In this document: one piece after another, positions 8,428 to 17,675 of the stretch
Position numbering within the stretch: the stretch's first letter is position 1
Layout of the letters: each line of letters opens with the position of its first letter
Source: Pelosinus fermentans
Lineage (GTDB): Bacteria > Bacillota > Negativicutes > DSM-13327
Reading direction: 5' to 3'
Assembly (NCBI GenBank): GCA_002434245.1
Contig: DJJR01000004.1
Span: 1-64,000 of the forward strand
Length of the DNA: 64,000 bases
Position numbers and translations under genes: made by a program
The notes under the pieces: generated by a model
Databases searched by the model: none
Told to the model about the DNA's origin: nothing
The model's input: the letters and a program-made list of their open reading frames with translations, nothing else

Positions 8428-9686
8428 TTAGCGTAAATACGCTACATAAATATAGATATTTGAAATTAAAATCGATACAATCATGAGAGGAAAGGCAATT
8501 CATGTAGCCAACAAAAGATATGGGACGCCCATGAGCCGCTGCCAAACTAGATACTACCACATTGGCAGATGCGCCAATTAATGTGCCATTCCCTCCAAGA
8601 CAAGCTCCCAAAGATAAGGCCCACCATAAGGAAGTCACATTTATACCACCGATTTCTCCCATGGATTTTATCAAGGGGATCATAGTCGCCACAAAAGGAA
8701 TATTATCAACAAATGCCGATCCTATAGCCGATAAACAGAGAATAAGAACGTGCTTAAAAGGATATTTCCTTCAGTCACAGTCATAGCCCAACGAGCTACT
8801 AGATCTATAATACCTGTAACTTCAAGTCCCCCTACTAATATAAATAAGCCAATAAAGAAGAAAATTGTATTCCATTCTATCTCTTTAAAAACCTCTTCTG
8901 GCTCCAGTCTACCTACAATTAGTAACACAGCAGCACCAGCCATTGCAATCGTAGCTGAATGTAAATGAAGTATTTGATGTACTACAAATCCAATAATTGT
9001 CAAGCACATAATTACAATACACTTTTTCATTAAAGGAATATCAATTAGAAAAGATGATTCCTCTAAAGTCATATGCGTTGTTTCTGCTGCACAGAAATGT
9101 TCATCTGATTTCGATATAATAAAAATAGTATGAAGCAAGTCACAATACCAATAATGAAAGTCGGTACAAACAAGTTCACGGCAAAGTCGTTAAATCCTAA
9201 ACCAGTAGCACTTCCGATCATAATATTGGGAGGGTCACCAATCAACGTCGCTGTACCGCCAATATTGGATGCTATTATTTCTGTGATAAGATAGGGAATT
9301 GGATTGATTTGCAATAAATCACTAATGGCAAAAGTAACACTCGTAAATAATAAAACAGTTGTTACATTATCCAAAAGAGCAGAGCAAATTGCTGTAAGAC
9401 CGAAAAAAACCACTAAAATCTTCATTGGATCACCGCCCACCATTTTGGCAGACTTTACAGCCATATATTGAAATAGACCTGTTTTGCTGGTAACAGCAAC
9501 AATGATCATCATTCCCACTAAAAGGCCTATTGTATTAAAATCAATGCTCTTAATCGCTTCTTCTTGAGACATGATATTAAAGAATAGAACAAGTATCCCA
9601 CCCATCAGTGCAATTTTTGTTCTATGAATTTTCTCTGAAATAAGAAATACAATTAAAGCAATCCAGGCTTGTTGTGATAACATCAT
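8428..9686 (-). pseudogene. Frameshifted ArsB/NhaD-type (SLC13-clan) permease
   Basis: Three overlapping frames together encode one carrier of about 420 residues. The N-terminal part starts MMLSQQAWIALIVFLI and contains SALLDNVTTVLLFTSV and GGTATLIGDPPNIMIG. The middle part contains GLFILVGGLEVTGIIDLVARW. The C-terminal part contains SLWWALSLGACLGGNGTLIGASAN. The reading frame breaks near 9080 (before MTLEESSF), near 8735 (before LCLSAIGSAFVDNIPF) and near 8475 (after SFVGYM). Restoring one base at each point gives a continuous protein ending in ISNIYIYVAYLR at the stop 8428-8430. Two internal repeats with DNV/DNIPF and GDPPN/GASAN motifs mark the ArsB/NhaD ion transporter group. Three lesions make a functional product unlikely unless the sequence is wrong. 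Confidence 0.85.
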
Positions 9687-9780
9687 ATTCTCCTCTTGTT
9701 TTAAGGATTCTTTATAGTTATAGCCTTACTCTTTATTAGAAAATTTACTTCATTGGAATTTTTTATCTGTTAACATCACT

Positions 9781-9822
9781 AAAAAGGCTAAAGGAACGTT
9801 GCAAAACTTCCCTCTAGCCTTA
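9781..9822 (-). terminator. Terminator after the 77-residue gene
   Basis: TAAGGCTAGAGG pairs imperfectly with CCTTTAGCCTT on the minus strand, followed by a T run (TTTTTAG). It directly follows the small gene at 9828 and precedes the broken permease. Confidence 0.65.
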
Positions 9823-9827
9823 AATAG

Positions 9828-10061
9828 TTATCCTCTTATTAAATATTCCAAAAGTAATTTCGCATCCTCTGGTTCAGATGTAATAATTTCAATTTCATCT
9901 ATTTTGGCTTCACTAAAAATTTTTGATAATGCTAGATACTGGCACAGTTTTGACCTTAAATTTAAACGATCACCCTCAGATGTCACCAATTCAATTTTCC
10001 CCTGACATTTGTCAAGAACTGCTAAAAACTTGTCTACATTGGTTATACCTATAATTTTCAC
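9828..10061 (-). CDS. Conserved small soluble protein, unknown function
   Basis: A 77-residue acidic protein without membrane segments, beginning MKIIGITNVDKFLAVLDKC and ending SEPEDAKLLLEYLIRG. Similar short proteins occur singly in many anaerobic Firmicutes; I know of no established function. The GTG start has a strong GAGGAGG site about eight bases upstream. It stands alone between two minus-strand terminators. The pattern of a beta strand, helix, then an Asp/Glu-rich turn suggests a small alpha/beta fold, but that is inference. Confidence 0.7.
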   Translation of the reverse strand: MKIIGITNVDKFLAVLDKCQGKIELVTSEGDRLNLRSKLCQYLALSKIFSEAKIDEIEIITSEPEDAKLLLEYLIRG

Positions 10062-10153
10062 AGTAATGACCTCCTCTTATAAATAGAGCTTTGTAGAGTA
10101 AAGCATATTCCTAATTTTCGCCGTTACCTTAGTTTTTCCTTCATCAGACTGAA

Positions 10154-10187
10154 GAAAAAAGCCTCTCTTCAAATTAAGCAGAGGCCT
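10154..10187 (-). terminator. Terminator after the 162-residue secreted protein gene
   Basis: AGGCCTCT / AGAGGCTT arms with a 14-base loop are followed by six T on the minus strand. The hairpin is 30-60 bases past the stop of the gene at 10221. Confidence 0.85.
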
Positions 10188-10220
10188 AGAACTTCTCTTA
10201 TCCAGTTGCAAATTTATCGC

Positions 10221-10709
10221 TTACAATTCTACTGGTTCATAATGAATCTCCCAACTCAAATTACCTTTACGATTTGAATCTTGGAAAATACGTCTTTCAC
10301 GCACACTATACCCTACGACAGTGATTTGCGTCGCTCTTTTTTCAGGTGGAAAAATTCGATCCTTTGTTCCAGGATAAATAGTTTCAACTTCACCATTCTC
10401 CCACACAATGTTAATCTTTGATTTATCAGCATGCTCACCAGATGCTTGAAAATTAACAACTATTATTTTTTGTGCCAACTTTCCTGCTATGGCTTGCCGT
10501 AGTTCTGCCTTACCCTCAAAAGGTACTTCTTTACCGTACATCACACGCAATGGCGTAATTGTTACTGCGTCATAAGGAATCGCTGTCTCCGCCTGTTCTA
10601 TGGAAGAGTGGGATGAAGTCTCTTTTTGTCCTATAAAAAATAAATCGCTGCCTGCCATAAGTAAAAGTACCAACATGGCTCCAGCTGTAAAAGACCTCCA
10701 ATGCATCAT
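10221..10709 (-). CDS. Membrane-anchored or exported protein of unknown function
   Basis: A 162-residue protein with an N-terminal hydrophobic segment (FTAGAMLVLLLMAGSDLFFI, residues about 7-26) that is either an uncleaved anchor or a signal peptide without an obvious lipobox. The rest is hydrophilic and beta-rich (KIIVVNFQASG, ITVVGYSVRERRIF). I do not recognise a family. A GGAG ribosome binding site precedes ATGATG. It stands alone with its own terminator, upstream of and divergent from a 46-codon gene on the plus strand. Confidence 0.75.
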   Translation of the reverse strand: MMHWRSFTAGAMLVLLLMAGSDLFFIGQKETSSHSSIEQAETAIPYDAVTITPLRVMYGKEVPFEGKAELRQAIAGKLAQKIIVVNFQASGEHADKSKINIVWENGEVETIYPGTKDRIFPPEKRATQITVVGYSVRERRIFQDSNRKGNLSWEIHYEPVEL

Positions 10710-10923
10710 GATAATCTCCTTTTACTGACCTACTATATGAAGTAACAAAACAATCCTATTTACGAAGAAAGTATAAGCGCATCTTCTCATTTTGTCAAGA
10801 ATCCCTCTTTTAAATCAAAAGACAATTTCTTAAATTATCCAGGACTATGATTAAACATTCCATATATTACTTAGCATTGCATTATACATAAAGGAAAAAC
10901 TATATTTTGAGGGGGTGTTAATT

Positions 10924-11064
10924 ATGTTTCGTCATCATTGGCATCACAATAGAAAATCCCATATGATGGAAGATATGATGGGATCAAAACTAGGTATGGC
11001 TTTGACTGCTGGCGCGCTTGTGTATCTTGGTTCCAAACTACTTCGGCGTTTAAAATACCATTAA
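10924..11064 (+). CDS. 46-residue His/Met-rich small membrane protein
   Basis: This gene is supported by a strong GAGGGGGTG site eight bases before ATG and by a perfect terminator 13 bases after the stop. The product begins MFRHHWHHNRKSHMMEDMMG and ends with a hydrophobic helix (MALTAGALVYLGSKLL) and RRLKYH. The N-terminus holds six His and five Met among 20 residues, which would suit metal binding, but this is inference. The opposite-strand frame covering the same bases has no such signals. A weak promoter-like TTATACAT lies about 35 bp upstream. Confidence 0.75.
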   Translation: MFRHHWHHNRKSHMMEDMMGSKLGMALTAGALVYLGSKLLRRLKYH

Positions 11065-11077
11065 CACCTGATCCCTT

Positions 11078-11104
11078 GCCCAAGCGACAAGCTTGGGCAT
11101 TTTT
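11078..11104 (+). terminator. Terminator after the 46-residue gene
   Basis: A perfect 8-bp stem GCCCAAGC / GCTTGGGC with a five-base loop is followed by ATTTTT on the plus strand. Confidence 0.92.
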
Positions 11105-11116
11105 CAATATGGTATT

Positions 11117-11162
11117 TTTAAATGAAAGAAGCCGTCTTCCCCTCAAAGAGGTGGTTGACGGC
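11117..11162 (-). terminator. Terminator after the GlsB/YeaQ-like gene
   Basis: GCCGTC / GACGGC closes an inner, imperfect CCTC/GAGG hairpin; the minus strand then runs into TTCTTTCATTT. The position, 26 bases past the stop of the gene at 11188, supports it. Confidence 0.65.
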
Positions 11163-11187
11163 ACAAGACCATGCTGCTAAAAATCAC

Positions 11188-11436
11188 TTACGCAGCTGTT
11201 TTGTTGCGAGTAAACATCCGCAATACCCATAGAAATACAACAGCTCCTATCGTACTTACAACAATAGAACCAATCATCCCATATGCAGATATACCCATCA
11301 TGTTAAATAAGAACCCACCAACGTAAGCACCTATAATGCCCGTTATTAAATCGCCCCATAAACCAAATCCGCCTCCTCGGGAAACCACCCCAGCTAACCA
11401 TCCAGAGACGATTCCGACAACTAAGAACCATATCAT
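11188..11436 (-). CDS. GlsB/YeaQ/YmgE-family small membrane protein
   Basis: An 82-residue, Gly-rich membrane protein with three hydrophobic segments. It matches the transglycosylase-associated / YeaQ family: MIWFLVVGIVSGWLAG at the start, then GGGFGLWGDLITGIIGAYVGGFLF and GSIVVSTIGAVVFLWVLR. The family is linked to envelope stress; no enzymatic activity is established. The start chosen is the ATG with AAGGTG six bases upstream, three codons inside a possible GTG start that would overlap that site. It is monocistronic, bounded by terminators on both sides. Confidence 0.88.
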   Translation of the reverse strand: MIWFLVVGIVSGWLAGVVSRGGGFGLWGDLITGIIGAYVGGFLFNMMGISAYGMIGSIVVSTIGAVVFLWVLRMFTRNKTAA

Positions 11437-11537
11437 TTTTATCACCTTCTTATTTTAAAGATACTTCTACTGTATCCTTTTTTATTTTTAAATATACAAA
11501 TAACTATACTATTTTTTGCAAAATTAATTATATACTA

Positions 11538-11565
11538 AAAAAAATCGCTCTTTAAAGAGCGATTA
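11538..11565 (-). terminator. Terminator for the small membrane-peptide gene(s)
   Basis: A perfect 7-bp stem ATCGCTC / GAGCGAT around TTTAAA is followed by eight T on the minus strand. It lies about 70 bases past the stop of the 33-residue frame at 11632. Confidence 0.85.
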
Positions 11566-11631
11566 CATTTTCTCGTATTCAACTTATAGTAACAATTACC
11601 AAATAAAGTCACGAAATGTGATAAAAGAACA

Positions 11632-11733
11632 CTAAATATTAAATAATGAAAAGATTGAATTACCTAACGTATATAATACTAACACTCCAGTAAAGAGTAC
11701 AATCGGATGACCTTTCCATTCACTGTTATTCAA
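11632..11733 (-). CDS. 33-residue single-helix membrane peptide
   Basis: A frame too short for usual gene callers. A GAGGTG site six bases before a TTG starts a product beginning MNNSEWKGHPIVLF, followed by a hydrophobic helix (TGVLVLYTLGNSIFSLF). The combination of site, clean hydrophobic stretch and downstream terminator supports it. No family is recognised. It lies 50 bases downstream of another tiny membrane peptide frame on the same strand, and the two may share a transcript. Confidence 0.55.
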   Translation of the reverse strand: MNNSEWKGHPIVLFTGVLVLYTLGNSIFSLFNI

Positions 11734-11782
11734 TAAACTCACCTCACTCATTAATGTGAACCGATTACCATCGGTAGCATTG

Positions 11783-11869
11783 TTATGGCAGCTTAAAATA
11801 CATACAAAAAACAGTACCTAACGTGATAGCACCGATACAAAGTGAACCATATATTAAATCTAACAACAT
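11783..11869 (-). CDS. 28-residue membrane peptide
   Basis: ATG preceded by AGGGGG at about eight bases starts a product reading MLLDLIYGSLCIGAITLGTV and then FCMYFKLP. It is almost entirely hydrophobic with two Cys and ends in a short charged tail. Such peptides often act as small subunits of membrane complexes (KdpF- or CydX-like in size), but no motif identifies this one. It is followed by the 33-residue peptide gene. Confidence 0.5.
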   Translation of the reverse strand: MLLDLIYGSLCIGAITLGTVFCMYFKLP

Positions 11870-12184
11870 GTGTATACCCCCTATATGAATAAAAAAGCAG
11901 TTACTGCTTCAATCTTTATAAGTACAACGATCGCATGTATAATCGCTATAAAGCTTTACTGAATTTTTAATGATTATTTAATTTTATTACATTATAAATG
12001 ATAAATATGACAGAATTGTGACTAATCAGTCACAATTCTTCATTTTCCCAAATTTGCTATGCTTTGTCTTTACTTTTTCTAAAATCAACTTACTTTAGAA
12101 GAACAGTAAAATCTGCTGCGAAAAAGTATATGCACTGCCATAAGAGGGGATATTTATAAAATACAACTTCGAATGTAAGGCAGC
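11870..12184. other. Intergenic stretch with one strong palindrome
   Basis: No gene is visible. The notable element is a perfect 11-bp inverted repeat AGAATTGTGAC / GTCACAATTCT at 12012-12039 with a six-base loop. It is followed on the plus strand by TTCATTTTCCC and could be a weak terminator. The rest is A/T-rich. Confidence 0.5.
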
Positions 12185-12708
12185 ATGAAACAAAGATTTT
12201 GTGTTTGTATCAATCGGTATCGTGAAATTGCTACTGCACTGCTAAGTCAAGGGTTCGACTATATTGTAGAAGAAACAGGGTTAATGCAGATTACCAGCGT
12301 GTTCGTCCAGTATTTGCAAAGGAGAATACTAGAGGTGTGGCTGAGCGAATTCGACTGGTTCTTGAGCAATTGGGTCCAACCTATGTCAAACTCGGTCAGA
12401 TTGCCAGTACACACGGCCGGACCTTTTTCCCCCGGATATTATTGACGAATTGGAAAAACTCCAGGATGCAGTTTCTGCCGGAAATGGAACTTATCTTAAA
12501 AACCCAAGACCGTATTAGCAATCGATTATCTTTTAGCATTATCTTACTGGCATTTAGCATCATTATGGCAAGCATTATCGTTAGCTTAAGTATTGCAGGG
12601 CAGTCTTCCTTGTTATGGAAAATTCCCATTGTTGAAATTGGCTTCGCCATTGCAATGATAATGTTTATTTGGCTGCTTTATGCTATAATCCGGTCCGGCA
12701 GACTTTAA
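12185..12708 (+). pseudogene. Remnant of a UbiB/AarF-family (ABC1) kinase-like gene
   Basis: Three pieces of one family are visible. The N-terminal INRYREIATALLSQGFDYIV is followed, in another frame, by AERIRLVLEQLGPTYVKLGQ and IAST. A further frame gives RPDLFPPDIIDELEKLQDAV. An extra AC at about 12410 causes the last shift (AGTACACACGG where AGTACACGG is expected). Directly after VSAG the sequence jumps to a C-terminal part with two membrane helices (SFSIILLAFSIIMASIIVSL and IGFAIAMIMFIWLLYAIIRS), so the whole kinase-like core is missing. UbiB proteins support quinone biosynthesis. A 123-codon frame from 12337 to the stop stays open and could still yield a small membrane protein. Confidence 0.8.
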
Positions 12709-12824
12709 CTCTCTAGTATGCTATTTCAAGTCAGGATAGCCAAAATCTTCGACATTACCTGTCCAAACGTGTTATTCTTAGAGAAGCATTACTGAATAAT
12801 TTGTGGACTGATGGAGGTTTCTGC

Positions 12825-14189
12825 ATGAAAAAAATATTTCTTTCTCTACTCAGCCTTATACTATTGTGGAGTCCGGTTCTTTCCTATGCCGGACCAAAAG
12901 AAGAATATGAGGAAGCTTATTTATTATATATTGCAGCAGGGGCCAGTACAGCGGCATACAGTGGTCGACTTGGTGAATTAGCCACCCGGTATCTGGAACA
13001 GGACGGTTGGGAGATCGATCACTATGTCCAACCGCAAGGGCACACTGGCATCCGCTTTCTTGTGGCAAAAAAAGATCTGGATACAAATGTTCCGTTGTAT
13101 GTTCTAGCAATTGTTGGGACAGAAAGCAATGGAGATATAAAGGCAAACCTAAAGTTTGATAAAGTATATTTTGCAGGCAGCAGTGAAGAAGAATTCTCAG
13201 CCAATGCGGCCAAACAAAATGTTCCAAATAGTGAACCAAAAGTCCATAGAGGTTTTTACGAGTTCGTGCAAGCCGGTCCCTCTGCAACCTTGCGAAATGC
13301 CCACCAGACACCATTTTCTCTACCAGATTTGCTTCTGACTGACACCAGAAACAAGATTTACCTTACCGGTCATAGTTTGGGAGGCGCAGCCGCAACCTTA
13401 ACCGGAGCAAGGCTGATCAGTATGGGAATCCGCCCTGAGCAAATCAGAGTCATCACCTTTGGTGCTCCTGCCGTGGGCAATGCTGCGTTTGCTGCTAAAT
13501 TTGAGCCCCTTCTTTCTCTGACACGGGTAGTCAATTCCAGTGACCCAGTTACCGGAATCCTGCAAACCTTGGTTGGCGGATACAAACAGTTTGGCCAAGA
13601 AATCAAATGGACTACACCTCCTACCGTTAATGATCCCCATTTATTGATTGGCTACTTAGATTCTGCATTAAAGAATTATTATGATAAACGCCGCCAAGCA
13701 GCAGCAGCCGGAATCCAGCTGTCTCCTCCGACTGCTGCCGCCAAGCGCTCAAATCACGGACGCGTCTACATTGCCCCACTCCAAAATAATCTACCAGCAA
13801 GTTTGACAGCAGACTTTTGGTATATGAACGAGGCGTTATCTGATGAATATCGGCAGACAATACCAAATTATACTTTATCGAATGAAGCCACATCTACTTC
13901 ATGGCGAGAAGCAGCCACTGCCTCCGGCTGCCAGTGGGCGATACTATCTGAAGTAAACGCAATACGCGTAAAGCAAGAAAGAAGCACCTATTACATAGCA
14001 ATAAGCCAGACAGTGTATGATGTCGCTACCGGCTCTATCGTTGATACTGCCATCTTTTCCACGGGAACTTACAACTTAACGCCCCTAGAGGCTTTTATCC
14101 ATGCTTCTAAAGGAATGAATTCTCTCCAGCATACTTGGCTACGTGATACAACCATACATGAATCTTCAAAAATCAAGTATACGCCTTAG
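12825..14189 (+). CDS. Secreted class 3 lipase (alpha/beta hydrolase)
   Basis: A 454-residue protein with a Sec signal peptide (MKKIFLSLLSLILLWSPVLS, cleavage likely after YA). The class 3 lipase core shows the nucleophile elbow TGHSLGGAAATL with Ser at about 184. The probable acid is in SSDPVTG (about 240) and the probable His in NDPHLL (about 271). The last 150 residues are a separate region without recognised motifs. The start is the ATG with GGAGG seven bases upstream; a TTG eight codons earlier is rejected. It likely hydrolyses acylglycerols outside the cytoplasm. It stands alone, followed by a long terminator hairpin. Confidence 0.88.
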   Translation: MKKIFLSLLSLILLWSPVLSYAGPKEEYEEAYLLYIAAGASTAAYSGRLGELATRYLEQDGWEIDHYVQPQGHTGIRFLVAKKDLDTNVPLYVLAIVGTESNGDIKANLKFDKVYFAGSSEEEFSANAAKQNVPNSEPKVHRGFYEFVQAGPSATLRNAHQTPFSLPDLLLTDTRNKIYLTGHSLGGAAATLTGARLISMGIRPEQIRVITFGAPAVGNAAFAAKFEPLLSLTRVVNSSDPVTGILQTLVGGYKQFGQEIKWTTPPTVNDPHLLIGYLDSALKNYYDKRRQAAAAGIQLSPPTAAAKRSNHGRVYIAPLQNNLPASLTADFWYMNEALSDEYRQTIPNYTLSNEATSTSWREAATASGCQWAILSEVNAIRVKQERSTYYIAISQTVYDVATGSIVDTAIFSTGTYNLTPLEAFIHASKGMNSLQHTWLRDTTIHESSKIKYTP

Positions 14190-14200
14190 GGCAATAAAGT

Positions 14201-14260
14201 GCTAAGAAGTCCGTGAATTCACCTTTAAAGAGGTGATATACACAAACTTCTTAGCGTTTT
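14201..14260 (+). terminator. Long terminator hairpin after the lipase gene
   Basis: GCTAAGAAGT at 14201-14210 pairs perfectly with ACTTCTTAGC at 14246-14255, enclosing an inner CACCT/AGGTG hairpin; GTTTTTAT follows on the plus strand. Confidence 0.88.
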
Positions 14261-14328
14261 TATAGATTATGCTAATAGAAAAGCTCCAGAATAACTCTGC
14301 GAAGGCAGAAAACGTTCTTTCCCTAATA

Positions 14329-15405
14329 TTAAACTCTGACGAAGTTTGAAGATAGCAATTCGCTAAAGAAATGATCAAACTGTTTTAAATCCATTTGCTG
14401 TGCAGAATCAGATAGTGCTACAGCAGGGTCTGGATGTACTTCTGCCATGACTCCATCTGCTCCAATTGCCATTGCAGCTTTAGCGGCAGGCAATAATAAG
14501 TCCCTTCGCCCTGTTGAATGAGTTACATCAACAAAGACCGGCAAGTGTGTTTCTTTTTTTAATATTGGAACAGCTGAGATATCTAACGTATTTCTAGTTG
14601 CGGTTTCATAGGTTCTAATCCCTCGTTCGCAAAGAATAATTTGTTCATTTCCCTGTGACATGATATACTCTGCCGCGTTAATAAATTCTTCAATCGTAGC
14701 CGCTAAACCCCTTTTTAGAAGTACAGGTTTATTCATCCCTCCAGCTTCTTTTAGCAGTTCAAAGTTTTGCATATTCCTAGATCCAATTTGAATGACATCA
14801 ATGTAGTTTGCAGCCATTTTGAGGTCAACAGCATTGACTATTTCACTGATAACTGCCATATCATATTCATCAGCAATACGTTTTAAAATTTTTAAGCCCT
14901 CAATCCCCAGTCCCTGGAAGTCATAGGGAGAGGTTCGCGGTTTATAAGCTCCCCCTCTTAAAAGTTTCAGACCCTTTTCCTTCATTGCTTTTGCCACTGC
15001 AGCTACTTGCTCATAGGATTCGACAGCGCAAGGTCCAAATATGAAATGCTGCTTATTATCACCGATTTGTTCGCCTCTCAGGTTTACGATGGTATTCTCA
15101 GGCTTGTACTTACGTGAGACGAGCAGCGCCTTGCGGTGATCATTTTTATTAATTTCTAATCCAGCTTTAAAAATTTCCTTAAAAATATGCTCAATGGTTG
15201 ATTTTTCGAAAGGACCATGATTATGTTCATGAATGTTATCCAGCATTTTTCTAACTCCAGCCGGATCGCTATGATGAATTCCTTGAGTTCCCTTGGCTTG
15301 CTCTATATCTTGAATCAGTTTACCTCTTTCATTAATTAACTTTAACAGCTCTAAATTTAGCTCGTCGACTTTTGCTTGCAATTGACGTAATTCGTTATTA
15401 CTCAT
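14329..15405 (-). CDS. Bifunctional chorismate mutase / DAHP synthase (type I-beta)
   Basis: A 358-residue fusion. Residues 1-90 form an AroQ-type chorismate mutase helix bundle ([36 protein letters not shown]). Residues about 105-358 form 3-deoxy-7-phosphoheptulonate synthase with [33 protein letters not shown] and [13 protein letters not shown]. It makes the first shikimate-pathway intermediate; the mutase domain usually serves as the feedback sensor. It is the last gene of the siderophore operon, 52 bases after the PPTase gene. A dedicated copy here would raise the chorismate supply for 2,3-dihydroxybenzoate. It could also be the housekeeping enzyme. Confidence 0.92.
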   Translation of the reverse strand: MSNNELRQLQAKVDELNLELLKLINERGKLIQDIEQAKGTQGIHHSDPAGVRKMLDNIHEHNHGPFEKSTIEHIFKEIFKAGLEINKNDHRKALLVSRKYKPENTIVNLRGEQIGDNKQHFIFGPCAVESYEQVAAVAKAMKEKGLKLLRGGAYKPRTSPYDFQGLGIEGLKILKRIADEYDMAVISEIVNAVDLKMAANYIDVIQIGSRNMQNFELLKEAGGMNKPVLLKRGLAATIEEFINAAEYIMSQGNEQIILCERGIRTYETATRNTLDISAVPILKKETHLPVFVDVTHSTGRRDLLLPAAKAAMAIGADGVMAEVHPDPAVALSDSAQQMDLKQFDHFFSELLSSNFVRV

Positions 15406-15457
15406 TACTATTCCACCCCTTTATCATTTAGTTTAATTAGTGGCTCTTGACCTGCAC

Positions 15458-16168
15458 TTAAGAAATGTTTAACTCATTGCATATTTTATGGAAAGAAACT
15501 AGAAAAGGCAATTTCGCAAAGTGATTCCTATCATCATGATTTGTACAAACGGAAAGCCTATACTGATTGTCCCTCTTATACTGTTTACAAGAAAAATCTG
15601 TAATTGCTTTACCTGTGTTCATGTCCGTCAATGTTATCCTATCTGAGCTATGTCTTTTCACATTAAAAGAATTTAAAGGAATAGACAATCCTCTGCCTTG
15701 TGCTTTCACATAGCTCTCTTTTAAAGTCCATAGATCATAAAAAAAAGCATTTCTTTCCTCTTTTGTATTCAACAACTCCCAATATTCTCCTCTTGTGAAA
15801 AATCCCTTTGCCATTTGCCAATCAAAAGGTAGAATTTTTTCTATGTCAACTCCAATTTTTTTATTATAAACAGCGCATACCACCCAGTCACCGGAATGGG
15901 ATACGTTGTAATGAAAAGAAGGATATTGACATAAAAATGGTTTTCCGTAAAAATTCTTATCAAATTCTAATTGTTTTGGAATAGAGCCATATCGTTTATA
16001 TAGAGCAAATCGTACCAAGAGCTCTCCTAACAATGTCCGATATGCATCATTGATTTGAACAAATTTTTTAATGCGATTCTGCTTCTCTACCGAAATATTA
16101 GGCAACAGTTTTTCTAAAGAAATTTGATTCTTCTCTTTTGGTAATTCGCAAAGGTATACTTCTACCAA
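15458..16168 (-). CDS. Sfp-type 4'-phosphopantetheinyl transferase
   Basis: A 236-residue protein with the Sfp motifs IGVDIEKI at about 104-111 (Mg2+ ligands) and WTLKESYVKAQGRGL at about 146-160, plus an N-terminal FVQINDAYRTLLGELLVR region. It transfers phosphopantetheine from CoA to the carrier-domain serines of DhbF and DhbB, switching them on. The length fits the Sfp class rather than the shorter AcpS class. The start is a TTG with GGAGG about ten bases upstream. It lies 52 bases after the exporter gene, within the siderophore operon. Confidence 0.92.
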   Translation of the reverse strand: MVEVYLCELPKEKNQISLEKLLPNISVEKQNRIKKFVQINDAYRTLLGELLVRFALYKRYGSIPKQLEFDKNFYGKPFLCQYPSFHYNVSHSGDWVVCAVYNKKIGVDIEKILPFDWQMAKGFFTRGEYWELLNTKEERNAFFYDLWTLKESYVKAQGRGLSIPLNSFNVKRHSSDRITLTDMNTGKAITDFSCKQYKRDNQYRLSVCTNHDDRNHFAKLPFLVSFHKICNELNIS

Positions 16169-16220
16169 GATACTGTAACCTCCCTCTAATACGCTATAGA
16201 AGATTAGTATGTATAACGCA

Positions 16221-17675
16221 TTACTCGCTTACTTTTACGATTGCACCCATATCAGAAGTCTGAGCAGGAGATTGCTTTGGCACTGCAGCTGTAATATCCG
16301 CATTCCGAATTCCTAGGGCAAAAAATAGACCCACCAATAAAAAAGCAGCAGAACCAAGCACTGTGAACTGATAAGCTGCTAAAAGAGGCTGTTCTATCCC
16401 ATTTGCACTAGTAGTGCCAGTACCGAATGCTCCAAGAAGGCTGGCCAACAATACTACACCAAGAGCTGAAGCAATGCGATTTTGAACGTTAAACAATGTA
16501 GTTGCCCTCCCCATTGAAGCAGGAGTGATATTATTAAAGGTAAGGAACTGTACAACAACCACAGCGTGACCTAAGAAAAATCCCATGTTAAAAAATAAAA
16601 ATCTAAGGAACCATAAATTTGTTTCTGGTCCAACCATACTTAATAGCACAAACACGAGTATCGTGCAAAGTAATCCAATGGAAATAACTTGCCGCCCACC
16701 TAGCTTTTTGTATGACCAAGGCATTAATCGGGATGCAAGCATCAACCCCAATGCTTCTGGAAAAATAATAAGCCCACTTTCTAAAGCGGATGCATGTATT
16801 GTATTTTGGTACATCAAGGGAAAAATAAAAAGTATCCCTACTAAACCAGCAACTGCAAATAGTGAGATTATGCTCATTGTACGAAACAAGCGATGCGATA
16901 ATAAGCGTAAATCAAGCATCGGTTTTTCCACACGCAGTTCGACTAAAACCAAAATGCAAACCATAATGAGACCACAAAGTCCTGTGCCAAGAATAACTGG
17001 AGAACTCCATCCTTGAGAAGAACCTTGAATCAGTGCATACATCAACATAGAAAAACCCGGAGCTGATAGTAAGAAGCCCGGCAGATCTATAGGACCTGCC
17101 TCAGGCTCTTTGTGTTCAACAAGAAACAGGAAACCAAACAGCAATGCTACAATTCCCAAAGGAAGATTGATGTAAAACACCCATCGCCAAGATAACTGCT
17201 CTACAAATACTCCACCAATGATTGGACCAAGAGCAGGTGCAATCGCAATGGGAAATACAAGAGAGCGAGATACTTTGGGTCGTTCTTCGGGAGAAAACAT
17301 CCTAAACAACATTGCCATTCCCACTGGAGTAAGCAATCCTCCTCCAGCTCCCTGAAGTACGCGAAATACATTCAACGTCTGAAGATTATCAGCAAATCCA
17401 CATAAGACTGATGCAAATGTAAATAAACTGAGTGCAATTAAAAAAATCCTTTTGGTTCCAAATCGATCTCCAAGCCATCCTGCCATTGGAAGAAACACAG
17501 CGATACTTACTAAGTATCCAACATTAATTCCACTGGTAGCCGTTGGAGGAATTTGAAATTCATGACTAATAGCAGGCAAGGCGACATTTACAATCGTCCC
17601 GTCCATTGCAGCCATAAACATAGCTGTTACATATACAATACTAACCACTATTTTAGGATTAAGCTGTATCCTCAT
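16221..17675 (-). CDS. DHA2-family MFS exporter, probably for the siderophore
   Basis: A 484-residue transporter with about fourteen hydrophobic segments. It has the family motif [13 protein letters not shown] in helix 1, [11 protein letters not shown] (motif A) in the first loop, and [17 protein letters not shown] with LGPIIGG (motif C-like) further on. DHA2 drug:proton antiporters of the EmrB/QacA type often export natural products. Its place between mbtH and the PPTase makes bacillibactin export the likely role. The ATG chosen has GGAGAG seven bases upstream. Its 5' end overlaps the 3' end of mbtH by 17 bases, so the genes are coupled. Confidence 0.88.
   Translation of the reverse strand: MRIQLNPKIVVSIVYVTAMFMAAMDGTIVNVALPAISHEFQIPPTATSGINVGYLVSIAVFLPMAGWLGDRFGTKRIFLIALSLFTFASVLCGFADNLQTLNVFRVLQGAGGGLLTPVGMAMLFRMFSPEERPKVSRSLVFPIAIAPALGPIIGGVFVEQLSWRWVFYINLPLGIVALLFGFLFLVEHKEPEAGPIDLPGFLLSAPGFSMLMYALIQGSSQGWSSPVILGTGLCGLIMVCILVLVELRVEKPMLDLRLLSHRLFRTMSIISLFAVAGLVGILFIFPLMYQNTIHASALESGLIIFPEALGLMLASRLMPWSYKKLGGRQVISIGLLCTILVFVLLSMVGPETNLWFLRFLFFNMGFFLGHAVVVVQFLTFNNITPASMGRATTLFNVQNRIASALGVVLLASLLGAFGTGTTSANGIEQPLLAAYQFTVLGSAAFLLVGLFFALGIRNADITAAVPKQSPAQTSDMGAIVKVSE

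Noticed and set aside
10922..11164. 80-codon frame on the minus strand
   Set aside because: It overlaps the 46-codon plus-strand gene and its perfect terminator, has no ribosome binding site and encodes no recognisable protein.
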